Source of the DNA: Phycisphaerales bacterium
GTDB lineage: Bacteria; Planctomycetota; Phycisphaerae; Phycisphaerales; UBA1924
NCBI GenBank assembly: GCA_029260475.1
Contig: JAJDDE010000165.1
Coordinates: 1-63,916, forward strand
Direction: 5' to 3'
DNA length: 63,916 nucleotides
The translations under genes and the position numbers were made by a program. The notes beneath the pieces were generated by a model, which did no database searches, was not told the DNA's origin, and saw only the letters and a program-made list of their open reading frames with translations. Of the stretch, positions 1 through 8,616 are shown one piece after another; position 1 is the first letter of the stretch, and each line of letters starts with the position of its first letter.

Positions 1-822
1 GTTCCGGGCGGTGCTTCCTCGTTCGGCATCACCTCGACGCAGAATCTCCTCATCAACGCGGTGCAGACCGGCATCGAGATCTCGATGCCGACCGCGGCGT
101 TCGAAGTCGGCGGCGTCCCCTGGGATGGCACCGGCCAGATCGGCGTGCTCGCGATGATCGGCAACGGCCCGCACACGTTCATGTCCAGCCAGTTCCTGCC
201 CCCCGTGTGCGCGAACGAGCTCGGTGAGACCCGCGCGATCGACTTCGCGGCCGACCACCAGGACCAGCAGTACGTCTTCATCGAGACCCCCGCGTTCGCG
301 ACCAACGAGGCCTACACCGTGGTCGCCGCTCAGGACTTCCTGACCTTCGACGAGTGTGTCGAGCCCGTTGGTGCCTGCTGCATGGGCGAGTCCTGCGCCG
401 TGATGGCTCAGACCGACTGCGAGGGCATGAGCGGTTCCTTCCTGGGCGACGGCACCGATTGCGGCATGATGCCCATCGACAACCCCTGCCTCACCGTCCG
501 CGCGTGCTGCTTCCCCGACAATTCATGCCTCGACCTCACCTCGGTGCAGTGTGACATGGCGGCCGGCACCATCCTCGCTGAGGGCACCGCGTGTGCGGAC
601 ATGCCGGACCCCTGCGCCCCCGCGAACACCTGCACCGCCGACTTCGACAACGACGGCGATGTTGATCTGGGCGACTTCGGTGTCTTCGGAGCCGCGTTCA
701 ACAGCATGACAGGCGACATGAACTACAACCCCGCCGCGGACTTCGACAACGACGGCGACGTCGATCTGGGCGACTTCGGCGTCTTCGGCGCTCAGTTCGG
801 GCGTACGGACTGCCTCGGCTGA
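1..822 (+). CDS. Secreted dockerin-type protein, 5' end outside the window
   Basis: The reading frame is open from the first base, so the start lies upstream; 273 residues are visible. The first ~115 residues resemble no family I can name. Two Cys-rich modules follow (GACCMGESC...C and RACCFPDNSC...C), then a C-terminal dockerin-like module made of two calcium-loop repeats, each containing DFDNDGDVDLGDFGVFGA. The module is bracketed by a Cys just before the first repeat and by the Cys of the final TDCLG. The same module ends the next three long plus-strand genes, which suggests a common export or anchoring route. Function of the N-terminal part is unknown. Gene reality is certain; the name is descriptive. 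Confidence 0.85.
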   Translation, partial: VPGGASSFGITSTQNLLINAVQTGIEISMPTAAFEVGGVPWDGTGQIGVLAMIGNGPHTFMSSQFLPPVCANELGETRAIDFAADHQDQQYVFIETPAFATNEAYTVVAAQDFLTFDECVEPVGACCMGESCAVMAQTDCEGMSGSFLGDGTDCGMMPIDNPCLTVRACCFPDNSCLDLTSVQCDMAAGTILAEGTACADMPDPCAPANTCTADFDNDGDVDLGDFGVFGAAFNSMTGDMNYNPAADFDNDGDVDLGDFGVFGAQFGRTDCLG

Positions 823-879
823 TACGCGTCCCGGAGGGTGACCCGACGGCGGGTCCCGAAACCGACTGACACCCCCGTA

Positions 880-908
880 GGGGCCGTTCTGACGAGCGGC
901 CCCTTTTT
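880..908 (+). terminator. Rho-independent terminator after the partial dockerin gene
   Basis: A perfect 7-bp stem (GGGGCCG / CGGCCCC) with a 10-nt loop is followed at once by TTTTT, 58 nt after the stop codon. Confidence 0.85.
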
Positions 909-979
909 CGTGCGCCCTGATAATGGTGCATGCGTAACAGCCCGATGTGATCGGACGCAGGAGCGAGTGCCATTGTCGC

Positions 980-1007
980 TTGCGTGCGTCCGCAGGTGCT
1001 GTAGTCT
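980..1007 (+). promoter_or_regulatory. Candidate sigma-70-type promoter for the serine protease gene
   Basis: TTGCGT (980-985) and TAGTCT (1002-1007) are separated by 16 nt and lie about 120 nt before the start codon, after the upstream terminator. The boxes match the consensus only moderately. The rest of the 305-nt gap (823-1127) holds the terminator and an imperfect inverted repeat around 954-990, and nothing else I recognise. Confidence 0.3.
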
Positions 1008-1127
1008 TGAACGTTGCAACAACCCGCGCGATCCGTGCGGGTACCCCGGACACGTTCTGCCCCGTACGGGCGGGCGCCGGGGGATTGAGAACCGGTTCGA
1101 ACCCAGAGGAAAGAGGGGTTTCTGACA

Positions 1128-4100
1128 ATGCGAGAAGTGATCAACACCATGCGGGCCGCTTGTGCCGCGAGCCTGTTGCTGTGCTGTGGCGCGGCGATGG
1201 GCCAAAACGAACTGCCGACGGCGCTGAGTGGAAAACTGGCTCCGATCGAAGCCATCGAGCTGATCGAAGTGGCCGCGGTCAAGATCGAGAACGAGTTGGC
1301 GAAGGACACGCAGACCTTCGGCAAGGAAAAGCCCAAGCGTTTCGCGGTCCCTAACGAGGTGGACCTCACGCCCGAGAACTCGGGCATCTGGGAGGACGCC
1401 GGCAACGGATTCGCTGTCTGGCGTTTGCGTCTCTCTGCGGACCGCGCGATGTCGATCAACCTCGGCTTCACGGACTACGAGCTGCCCGAGAAGGCGACCG
1501 TGTTCGTGTACAACGAGAAGATGAGCGACATGGTGGGCCCGTACACCAGCACGCACAACAACATCCATAACGAACTCTGGACGCCCGTGGTCCCGGGCGA
1601 AGACGTCATCGTCGAGCTCACGGTGCCCATGGAGTTCTTCCATGACGTGCGCCTCCGCATCGGCAGCGTGAACGCGGCGTACCGCCCGCTCGGCCTCCGC
1701 AACGACGACGGCACCGTCAACTCCGGCGTACAGAAGTCCGGCTCTTGCAACCTCGATGTGATCTGCGGCGCCGCCGACGGCTTCCCCGAGGTTGACGCGT
1801 GGCGAGGGCAGATCCCAGCGATCGGCGCGTACACGATCAACGGTTCGGACAACTGCACCGGTTCGCTGGTGAACAACACCGCTCAGGACGGGCGTCCGCT
1901 GTTCATCACCGCGAATCACTGCGGTGCCGACACAAGCCCCGCTGGCATCGTGGTGTACTGGAACTACGAGAGCCCCACCTGCCGCGCACCGGGTTCCGGC
2001 GCTTCGGGCACCCCGATCCCCCGCGTCGGCTTCCCGACGACCTCCGGCTCGACGCTGCTTATGACCACGGGCGGCGGCATCGCCGGCACGCCCGACACGG
2101 CGCTCGTCGAGCTGAACACCGACGCCGCGACGCTCGCGACGATCGGCGTCACCTACAACGGCTGGGACCGTCGCGAACAGACGTACCCGTCTGTGGTGAC
2201 GATTCACCATCCGGGCGTGGACGAGAAGCGGATCAGCTTCGAAAACCAGGCCGTGACGCGCACCGATTATCTCGGTGATCCTGACCTAGGTGCCGGTGGC
2301 TCCCACTGGCGCATCGAGGACTGGGACACCGGCACGACCGAGGGCGGCTCCTCGGGTTCGCCGCTGTTCAGCCCCGAGATGCGCGTCATCGGCGTGCTCT
2401 CGGGCGGCTTCGCCTCGTGCAGCAGCCAGACCGAAGACTGGTACGGGCGTCTGCCCGTCGCGTGGGACGGCGCTTCGGCCGCTGTACGTCTTCGTGACCA
2501 CCTCGACCCGTTGGGCACCGGTGCGCTGACGCTTGACGGCCTCGGCGCCGGCCCCATCCCGTTCCTCACCGCCGGTCCTCTCGGCGACATCGACGGCTGC
2601 GGCCCGGTCGGCGGCCCCTTCGTGGACGGCATGGGCTCCACCACGATCACCAACGCGACCGAAGCGAACGCCAACTACACGGTCTCGGTCTCCACCGAAG
2701 ATGCTTCGGGCATGATCATGCTCTCCGGCGATCTCGGCGGCACGCTCATGGACGGCGACGACGCGACCTTTAGCATCGCGCTCAACTCCGGGGTTGCCAA
2801 CGGCCTCTCCACCGGCACCTACACCTCCACCATCATGATCAGCGACACGACGAACTCGCAGGATTACTTCCGTGACGTCGTGCTGAACGTCGGCAACTGC
2901 AACTCCACGCTGCCCCTGCCGATCCCCGACCAGGGCTCGGTCGAGGCGGAGATCACGATCTTCGATGACCTCTGCATCGAGGACCTCAACACCTCGATCG
3001 GCATCACGCACACCTTCGAGGGTGACCTGATCGTCGAGCTGACCTCCCCCGAAGGCACCACCGTCCGCCTGTACAACCAGTCCGGTGGCAGTGGTGCGGA
3101 TATCAACGAGACCTACGACGACAACGGCACCAACGCCGAGGGCCCCGGCTCGATGGCGGACTTCGAAGGCGAGAACGCGATGGGCATCTGGACGCTCTTC
3201 GTCTCGGACAACGCCGGTCAGGACACGGGTACGCTCGACACGTGGTCGCTCGATATCACCAGTTCCGGCCCCGTCTGCGCCCCGAGCGTTGACGACATCA
3301 GCGCGAGCGCTCGCGACGCTGAGCCCGAGACGATCACGCTCATCGGCAGCGGCGGCATGGGCGCGCTGACCTACAGCATCGGGTCACTCCCGACCAACGG
3401 CAGCCTCATTGATCCCTCCACCGCTTCGGTGATCACCACCGTTCCGCACGCGCTCGCGGGTGCCACGGTGACCTACGTCTCCGCACCGAACTTCGGCGGC
3501 AACGACGGCTTTATCTACAACGCCGACGACGGCAGCATGACCTCCGCCGACGGCAACGTGACCGTCTCCGTGGACGCCAGCGACGCCGTCGCCTCGTTCA
3601 ACATGGACGCCAACCCCGGCTGGTCCACCGACGGCGGCTGGGCCTTCGGCGTGCCCGCGGGCAGCGGCGGCGACCCCACCTCGGGCAACACCGGTTCCAA
3701 CGTCTACGGCTACAACCTGGCCGGTGCGTACGGCAACAACATCGATCCCACCGAGTACCTCACGACGGGCAGCATCGACTACACGGGCGTCACCAACGCC
3801 TCGCTGTGCTTCGAGCGCTGGCTCGGTGTCGAGACGTCGCAGTTCGACCAGGCGACCGTCGAGGTCTCCAACAACGGTTCGACCTGGACGACCCTCTACA
3901 CGAACCCCACGACCACGTTCCAGGACACGGCGTGGAGCACGCAGACCTTCGACATCTCCGCGATCGCGGACAACCAAGCGACGGTCTTCGTCCGTTGGGG
4001 TCTCAACACCGATGGTTCGGTCACCCGCTCGGGCTGGAACGTTGACGACGTCGTCTTCAAGGGCGACGGCGTCTCCTCCGATCCGACGGGCGGCTGCTGC

Positions 4101-4406
4101 CTCTCGGATAGCACGTGTGTCCTCACGACCGACGACGGCTGCACGGCTCTCGGCGGCTCGTACAACGGCGACGGCTCCGACTGCTCCGGTTGCGGCTCGG
4201 TCAACACCTGCGTTGCCGACTTCGACAACGACGGCGACGTGGACCTGGGCGACTTCGGCGTCTTCGGCGCCGCGTTCAACTCCATGGCCGGCGACATGAA
4301 TTACAACGCCGCCGCAGACTTCGACAACGACGGCGATGTCGATCTGGGTGACTTCGGTGTCTTCGGTGCTGAGTTCGGTCGTACCGACTGCCTCACGGCG
4401 AAGTAA
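1128..4406 (+). CDS. Secreted trypsin-fold serine endopeptidase with P domain and dockerin
   Basis: 1092 residues. An N-terminal signal peptide (cleavage likely near AMGQNE) precedes a lysyl-endopeptidase-like trypsin domain (about 205-470). The likely triad is H264 (ITANHCG), D323 (TPDTALVEL) and S409 (GGSSGSPLF). A proprotein-convertase P-like domain follows at about 600-715, then a cadherin/Ig-like segment (715-820), a MAM/jelly-roll-like segment (830-985), a Cys-rich module (GGCCLSDSTC) and the double dockerin-like repeat. It probably acts outside the cytoplasm as a protein-degrading enzyme; substrate specificity is not readable here. The ATG at 1128 has a purine-rich site (AGAGGAAAGAGGGG) 9-20 nt upstream. 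A second ATG at 1149 would give a shorter signal peptide. Strong terminators on both sides make it a monocistronic unit. Confidence 0.85.
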   Translation: MREVINTMRAACAASLLLCCGAAMGQNELPTALSGKLAPIEAIELIEVAAVKIENELAKDTQTFGKEKPKRFAVPNEVDLTPENSGIWEDAGNGFAVWRLRLSADRAMSINLGFTDYELPEKATVFVYNEKMSDMVGPYTSTHNNIHNELWTPVVPGEDVIVELTVPMEFFHDVRLRIGSVNAAYRPLGLRNDDGTVNSGVQKSGSCNLDVICGAADGFPEVDAWRGQIPAIGAYTINGSDNCTGSLVNNTAQDGRPLFITANHCGADTSPAGIVVYWNYESPTCRAPGSGASGTPIPRVGFPTTSGSTLLMTTGGGIAGTPDTALVELNTDAATLATIGVTYNGWDRREQTYPSVVTIHHPGVDEKRISFENQAVTRTDYLGDPDLGAGGSHWRIEDWDTGTTEGGSSGSPLFSPEMRVIGVLSGGFASCSSQTEDWYGRLPVAWDGASAAVRLRDHLDPLGTGALTLDGLGAGPIPFLTAGPLGDIDGCGPVGGPFVDGMGSTTITNATEANANYTVSVSTEDASGMIMLSGDLGGTLMDGDDATFSIALNSGVANGLSTGTYTSTIMISDTTNSQDYFRDVVLNVGNCNSTLPLPIPDQGSVEAEITIFDDLCIEDLNTSIGITHTFEGDLIVELTSPEGTTVRLYNQSGGSGADINETYDDNGTNAEGPGSMADFEGENAMGIWTLFVSDNAGQDTGTLDTWSLDITSSGPVCAPSVDDISASARDAEPETITLIGSGGMGALTYSIGSLPTNGSLIDPSTASVITTVPHALAGATVTYVSAPNFGGNDGFIYNADDGSMTSADGNVTVSVDASDAVASFNMDANPGWSTDGGWAFGVPAGSGGDPTSGNTGSNVYGYNLAGAYGNNIDPTEYLTTGSIDYTGVTNASLCFERWLGVETSQFDQATVEVSNNGSTWTTLYTNPTTTFQDTAWSTQTFDISAIADNQATVFVRWGLNTDGSVTRSGWNVDDVVFKGDGVSSDPTGGCCLSDSTCVLTTDDGCTALGGSYNGDGSDCSGCGSVNTCVADFDNDGDVDLGDFGVFGAAFNSMAGDMNYNAAADFDNDGDVDLGDFGVFGAEFGRTDCLTAK

Positions 4407-4422
4407 ATCTGAACACTTCCAC

Positions 4423-4456
4423 GCAGGAGGCGGCGAAAGCCGCCTCCTGCGCTTTT
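4423..4456 (+). terminator. Rho-independent terminator after the serine protease gene
   Basis: A perfect 12-bp stem (GCAGGAGGCGGC / GCCGCCTCCTGC) with a GAAA tetraloop is followed by GCTTTT, 16 nt after the stop codon. Confidence 0.92.
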
Positions 4457-4510
4457 GGGGTGTGTGTGACGCACGCCCTCGAATCCCCGCCGCCCTCGAT
4501 GAACGGAGAC

Positions 4511-5980
4511 ATGATCGTGCACAAGGCGATGATGGTTGGTGTGTGTGCCCTCGCGATTCTCGCCTCCGCGGCGACGGGCGGTACGGACTACGTGACCCTT
4601 CGCGTGGTGACCTACAACGTGGAGTTCGGTGTCAACAGCCCGGGCAGCTCGACGTACGAAGCGGTCGCAGACATGATCACGATCGTCGATGACGACCCCA
4701 ACGACGGCGCGACGGGGTTGATGCCCGACATCGTGTGCTTCCAGGAACTCACGAACCTCACGAACCTGACCAGCTTCCGCAACGCGCGCCTGCCCGGGTA
4801 TCAGATCTGGGCCCCGCCCTCGGAGGGCGACGGCTTCCTGTTCCAGGGCATCCTCGTGCGACCGGACATCAACATCCTGCAGCAGGGCAGCGTCAACACC
4901 GTCAATCCGCGCGATCCGATCTTTGTGGTCGTGGAGGTCCCGGGGTCCGACGAGGTGCTCAAGGTGTACTCCACGCATCTCAAAGCGGGGAACGACAGCA
5001 GCGACCAGACAACCCGCATGAGCCAGGCCGACGTGCTGGGCGCTGCGATCCAGAACGACATCGCCAGCGGCTTCGTCATGGGCGTACCCCTCGAAAAGCA
5101 GCACGTGATCCTGGGCGGCGACCTCAACTCCAACAACCGCGCCGACGGCACCGTCGAGGAGATCTTCGCTGCCACATCGATGACGGCCTGTTGCGCTCCC
5201 GAGGACGGCAGTGCGGACGAGAACTTCATGATCGCCTTCGGCGTGGACTGCTCGGCGATGAGCCCCTGCTGCGTGCCCGACGTCTCTACCGGGCTCTGCA
5301 ACCTCGCGGGCGGCGAGTTCGTTGAGGTGATCGACGTCATGGGGTGCCTCGACATCCGCTACGAGAGCATCGCCGAATCGCAGATGCCCGGCACCTTCGA
5401 GACCGGCACACGCCAGCCCAGCGAGACGCGGCTGGATTACCTCGTCTGCAACATCGATCTCGCGTTGCGCCACGACACGAACACGGACGGCGTGCTCCAA
5501 TCCGACGAGATCGGCGCGTTCGGCTACGTCTACCGGGCCGAGCAGAACGTGCCCGGTTTCCATGTGCCGGGCCAGTTCGCCAACGGCAACGCCGACGCGG
5601 TCTTCGACGGCGCGGACCACCGGCCGGTCGTCGCGGACTTCCTCTTCGCGGTCCCCGCCCCCACCGGCGGCTGCTGCATCGAGGGCGTCTGCGGGGTGCT
5701 CACCGAGACCGACTGTCTCGCGATGATGGGCGCGTACCTGGGCGACGGCTCGGACTGCTCGGGCGACCCGTGCGACCCCGTCAACACCTGCGCCGCGGAC
5801 TTCGATAACGACGGCGACGTGGACCTGGGTGACTTCGGCGTCTTCGGCGCCGCGTTCAACAGCATGACCGGCGATACGAACTACGACCCGGCAGCAGACT
5901 TCGATGGCGACGGGGATGTGGATCTGGGCGATTTCGGTGTCTTTGGCGGCCAGTTCGGTCGAACCGATTGCCTCGGTTGA
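4511..5980 (+). CDS. Secreted endonuclease/exonuclease/phosphatase-fold protein with dockerin (copy 1)
   Basis: 489 residues from the chosen ATG. The hydrophobic stretch MMVGVCALAILASAATG is a signal peptide. The EEP-fold landmarks occur in order: TYNVEFG (metal-site Asn), PDIVCFQEL (metal-site Glu), STHLKAG (His), GGDLNSNN (Asp/Asn), DYLVCN and DHRPV (terminal Asp-His). The substrate could be nucleic acid or a phosphoester and cannot be decided from sequence. A Cys-rich insert (CCAPEDGSADENFMI...) lies between the Asn and Asp-His motifs. The C-terminus has the GGCC Cys module and the double dockerin-like repeat. The next gene is a tandem paralogue. Start choice is uncertain: ATGs at 4499, 4511, 4529 and 4532 are in frame and none has an ideal ribosome site. 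Confidence 0.85.
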   Translation: MIVHKAMMVGVCALAILASAATGGTDYVTLRVVTYNVEFGVNSPGSSTYEAVADMITIVDDDPNDGATGLMPDIVCFQELTNLTNLTSFRNARLPGYQIWAPPSEGDGFLFQGILVRPDINILQQGSVNTVNPRDPIFVVVEVPGSDEVLKVYSTHLKAGNDSSDQTTRMSQADVLGAAIQNDIASGFVMGVPLEKQHVILGGDLNSNNRADGTVEEIFAATSMTACCAPEDGSADENFMIAFGVDCSAMSPCCVPDVSTGLCNLAGGEFVEVIDVMGCLDIRYESIAESQMPGTFETGTRQPSETRLDYLVCNIDLALRHDTNTDGVLQSDEIGAFGYVYRAEQNVPGFHVPGQFANGNADAVFDGADHRPVVADFLFAVPAPTGGCCIEGVCGVLTETDCLAMMGAYLGDGSDCSGDPCDPVNTCAADFDNDGDVDLGDFGVFGAAFNSMTGDTNYDPAADFDGDGDVDLGDFGVFGGQFGRTDCLG

Positions 5981-6082
5981 TCGAAAAACCGCGCGATCGT
6001 TGCTCCTGCTCGTACTTCGAGAGGGCGAGCGTTTGATTCGTGAATACCGTGCGTGCCCCGCCCGCCCTCTGGAGAACTTCTC

Positions 6083-7564
6083 GTGCGCGTAACTCGATCG
6101 ACCCTGCTGACCGCCGCCCTGCTGAGCCCCCTGCTCCTGACCGCTCCGCTTCTTGCTGGGACGGGCTGGGTGGAACTGCGGATCGTGACGCTGAACGTCA
6201 AGGAAGGGCTCGTCGGCCCCGCCGGCAACGCGTACGAAGCCGTCTCGGACATGGTGACCACCGTGGACGAGAACACGGGCGACGGCGCCGTCGGGCTGCT
6301 GCCGGACATCGCGTGCTTCCAGGAACTCGACCCGGGGAGCCCGGGCACGCTCACGACGTACCGCGACAACTTCCTGCCGGGGTATCAGATCTTCGGGCCG
6401 ACCGGCGCGGGGGATGGGTTCAACTACCAGGCCATCCTCGTCCGTCCGGACATCACCATCATCGAGACGGACACCTTCGGCACCCCGGGGCCGCGCGATG
6501 GGGTGACCGTGGTGCTCGAGATCCCGGGTTCGGACGAGTACCTCAAGGTGTACACCGCGCACTTCAAGGCCTTCGGCGACAGCTCGTCTCGCGCGACGCG
6601 GACCGCGGAGGCGAACACGCACGGGGCCAGCATCGCCGCGGACCTGCTCAACGGATTCGTGCCGGGCGTGCCGCTGGAGAACCAGCACGTGGTCCTCGCG
6701 GGTGACCTGAACTCGAACAACAACAGCGACGGCACACTGAACGGCCTCTTCGCGGGCGAGATCAGCACCAACGCGTGCTGCGCTCCCGAGGACGGCAGCG
6801 CCGACGAGAACTTCATGATCGCCTTCGGCGTGGACTGCGCCACCATGAGCCCCTGCTGCGTGCCCGACGTCTCATCGGGGCTCTGCAACCTCGCGGGGGG
6901 CACGATCGAGTCGTTTCAGGGCTCGACGGGGCTGACGGACATCGTCTATGAGAGCCTCTCGGCGTCGCAGAGCGCCGGCACCTCGCAGACCGGCACGTTC
7001 GGCTCGAGCCGCCTGGACTACATCATGGCCAACGAGGCCCTCGCGCTGCGCTTCGATACCAACGGCAACCAGCAGGTGGACCAGACCGAGGCGAACCAGA
7101 TCGGCTTCGTGTACTACTCCAACCAGAACGTCAGCGGCGTCCACTTCCCGGGCCAGTTCGCCAACGGCAACTCCAACGCCTCCAGCAACGCCTCGGACCA
7201 CGACCCGGTGGTGGCCACGTTCCGGTTCCTCCCCGCCGCGCCGACGGGCGCGTGCTGCCTGGGCGATTCCTGCTCGGTCCTCACGGAATCGAACTGCCTC
7301 GCGTTGACGGGGATGTATCTGGGCGACGATTCGGACTGCTCGGGCGAGCCCTGCGCACCGGCGAATTCCTGCATCGCGGACTTCGATGACGATGGCGACG
7401 TGGACCTGGGCGACTTTGGCGTCTTCGGGGCCGCATTCAACAGCGGTGTCGGCGATCCGAATTTCAGCCCCCAGGCGGACTTCGATGACGACGGCGACGT
7501 CGATTTGGGTGATTTCGGCGTCTTCGGATCCGAATTTGGGCGCTCAGACTGCCTGATACCCTAA
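6083..7564 (+). CDS. Secreted endonuclease/exonuclease/phosphatase-fold protein with dockerin (copy 2)
   Basis: 493 residues from GTG at 6083, chosen because GGAGAA lies 6 nt upstream and a clean signal peptide follows (RSTLLTAALLSPLLLTAPLL). It has the same layout as the preceding gene: TLNVKEG, PDIACFQEL, TAHFKAF, AGDLNSNN, DYIMAN and DHDPV, all the EEP active-site landmarks. The Cys-rich insert, Cys module and double dockerin-like repeat are also present. The two genes are a tandem duplication that has diverged except in the Cys-rich insert and the dockerin. No terminator is evident between them or after the stop. Confidence 0.85.
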   Translation: MRVTRSTLLTAALLSPLLLTAPLLAGTGWVELRIVTLNVKEGLVGPAGNAYEAVSDMVTTVDENTGDGAVGLLPDIACFQELDPGSPGTLTTYRDNFLPGYQIFGPTGAGDGFNYQAILVRPDITIIETDTFGTPGPRDGVTVVLEIPGSDEYLKVYTAHFKAFGDSSSRATRTAEANTHGASIAADLLNGFVPGVPLENQHVVLAGDLNSNNNSDGTLNGLFAGEISTNACCAPEDGSADENFMIAFGVDCATMSPCCVPDVSSGLCNLAGGTIESFQGSTGLTDIVYESLSASQSAGTSQTGTFGSSRLDYIMANEALALRFDTNGNQQVDQTEANQIGFVYYSNQNVSGVHFPGQFANGNSNASSNASDHDPVVATFRFLPAAPTGACCLGDSCSVLTESNCLALTGMYLGDDSDCSGEPCAPANSCIADFDDDGDVDLGDFGVFGAAFNSGVGDPNFSPQADFDDDGDVDLGDFGVFGSEFGRSDCLIP

Positions 7565-7689
7565 AACTTACAGAACATCCTGCCCCGTTTTCGGACCGCC
7601 CTCTGTCACACTGGGTTTTCCAAGCGGACGAGGACCGGCGCATGGCGTGTTCAAATTGTGGAATTCGTCTGTTGGCCCCAGAGAACTCC

Positions 7690-7718
7690 TTGCTCATGGA
7701 TTCGGCTGGGACTATCTT
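7690..7718 (+). promoter_or_regulatory. Candidate sigma-70 promoter for the PEP-CTERM-like gene
   Basis: TTGCTC (7690-7695) and TATCTT (7713-7718) are separated by exactly 17 nt in a locally AT-richer stretch. This predicts a leader of about 90 nt before the ATG at 7815. Confidence 0.5.
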
Positions 7719-7814
7719 GTCATAGGTAAACACCTCGGGTTCGCGGCGTGAGTGCGTCGTGTCAACGCTTCCCGAGAGAGAGATTTTTCTTCGGTAGAGA
7801 TGGAGAGATTCCAA

Positions 7815-8480
7815 ATGGTTAAGACTCTGATTGCTGCTAGCGTCCTCATGATCGCTGGCTCCGCTGTTGCTGCCCCCTTCTCGGTTGCTGGTGCCCAGCT
7901 CGCTGCCAGCGGCGGCCTGTCTGACGGTGGCGCGGCCCTGAACTTCCAGATGGGTGGCGGCATCGTCCCCAACGCTGGTGCCAACCCCAACACCCAGTGG
8001 CAGAACCCCGCGATGGCGAGCACCATCCTCCTGGGTGCCCACTCCGGCGGCGCTGGCGCTTCCGGCCCCCTCGACAGCACCGCGAACGCTGCCCCCCTCG
8101 TCGCTTCGACCGACGATTACGGCTCATTCGGTGACCAGTCCTTCAACGTTGGCTTCACCATCCCCGCCGCGGCCAACCACGTCGCCTCCGGCGCTGGTGC
8201 CCTCGGTGACAACGACGTCTGGGTTGCCCGCATCCCCGCCGGTGCCCAGGTTAACCTCTTCCAGGTCATCTTCTCCTCCAACGTCGGCCTCAACCTCGAC
8301 TTCGTCATCGATGGCCCTGGTGTGGCCACCGAGGCTGGCACCCTCTTCGCCAAGACGACCCCCGTCGGTACCGCTCGCGGTGGCTTCGTTGATGTCATCA
8401 TCACCGACGCTCCCGCTCCCGGCGCCGCGGCCCTTCTCGGCCTCGCCGGCATCGCTGGCCTCCGTCGTCGCCGCGCCTAA
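7815..8480 (+). CDS. Exported protein with PEP-CTERM-like sorting tail
   Basis: 221 residues. ATG 7815 is preceded by GGAGAG at a 7-nt spacing and begins a signal peptide (VKTLIAASVLMIAGSAVAA). The mature part is rich in Gly, Ala, Asn and Ser, with no Cys and no catalytic motif. The C-terminus (APAPGAAALLGLAGIAGLRR, then RRA) has the three parts of a PEP-CTERM-type signal: a Pro/Gly motif, a hydrophobic helix and an Arg cluster. Such tails are processed by exosortase-type sorting proteases in the envelope (family knowledge); no exosortase is in this window. The gene has its own promoter and terminator and is probably an abundant surface protein. The function of the body is unknown. Confidence 0.8.
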   Translation: MVKTLIAASVLMIAGSAVAAPFSVAGAQLAASGGLSDGGAALNFQMGGGIVPNAGANPNTQWQNPAMASTILLGAHSGGAGASGPLDSTANAAPLVASTDDYGSFGDQSFNVGFTIPAAANHVASGAGALGDNDVWVARIPAGAQVNLFQVIFSSNVGLNLDFVIDGPGVATEAGTLFAKTTPVGTARGGFVDVIITDAPAPGAAALLGLAGIAGLRRRRA

Positions 8481-8523
8481 TAGCGCCTGACTTCGGTAAA
8501 GCACTCACGAAGCGAACCATCAG

Positions 8524-8555
8524 CGGCGGGCCACTTGGCCCGCCGTTGTTTTTTT
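8524..8555 (+). terminator. Rho-independent terminator after the PEP-CTERM-like gene
   Basis: A perfect 9-bp stem (CGGCGGGCC / GGCCCGCCG) with an ACTT loop is followed by TTGTTTTTTT. Confidence 0.93.
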
Positions 8556-8616
8556 GCCCGATCGGGCACCCTGATGCTGCGCGTCCGATCCTGAGCCGCT
8601 GCGGTATCGTGGGGGG

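Noticed and set aside
954-990. Regulatory hairpin upstream of the serine protease
   Set aside because: The inverted repeat is imperfect, with mismatches in the stem, and overlaps a weak promoter candidate; not strong enough to annotate.
4301-6688. Minus-strand open frame of 795 codons opposite the EEP-fold genes
   Set aside because: Antisense shadow; both EEP genes on the plus strand have signal peptides and catalytic motifs.
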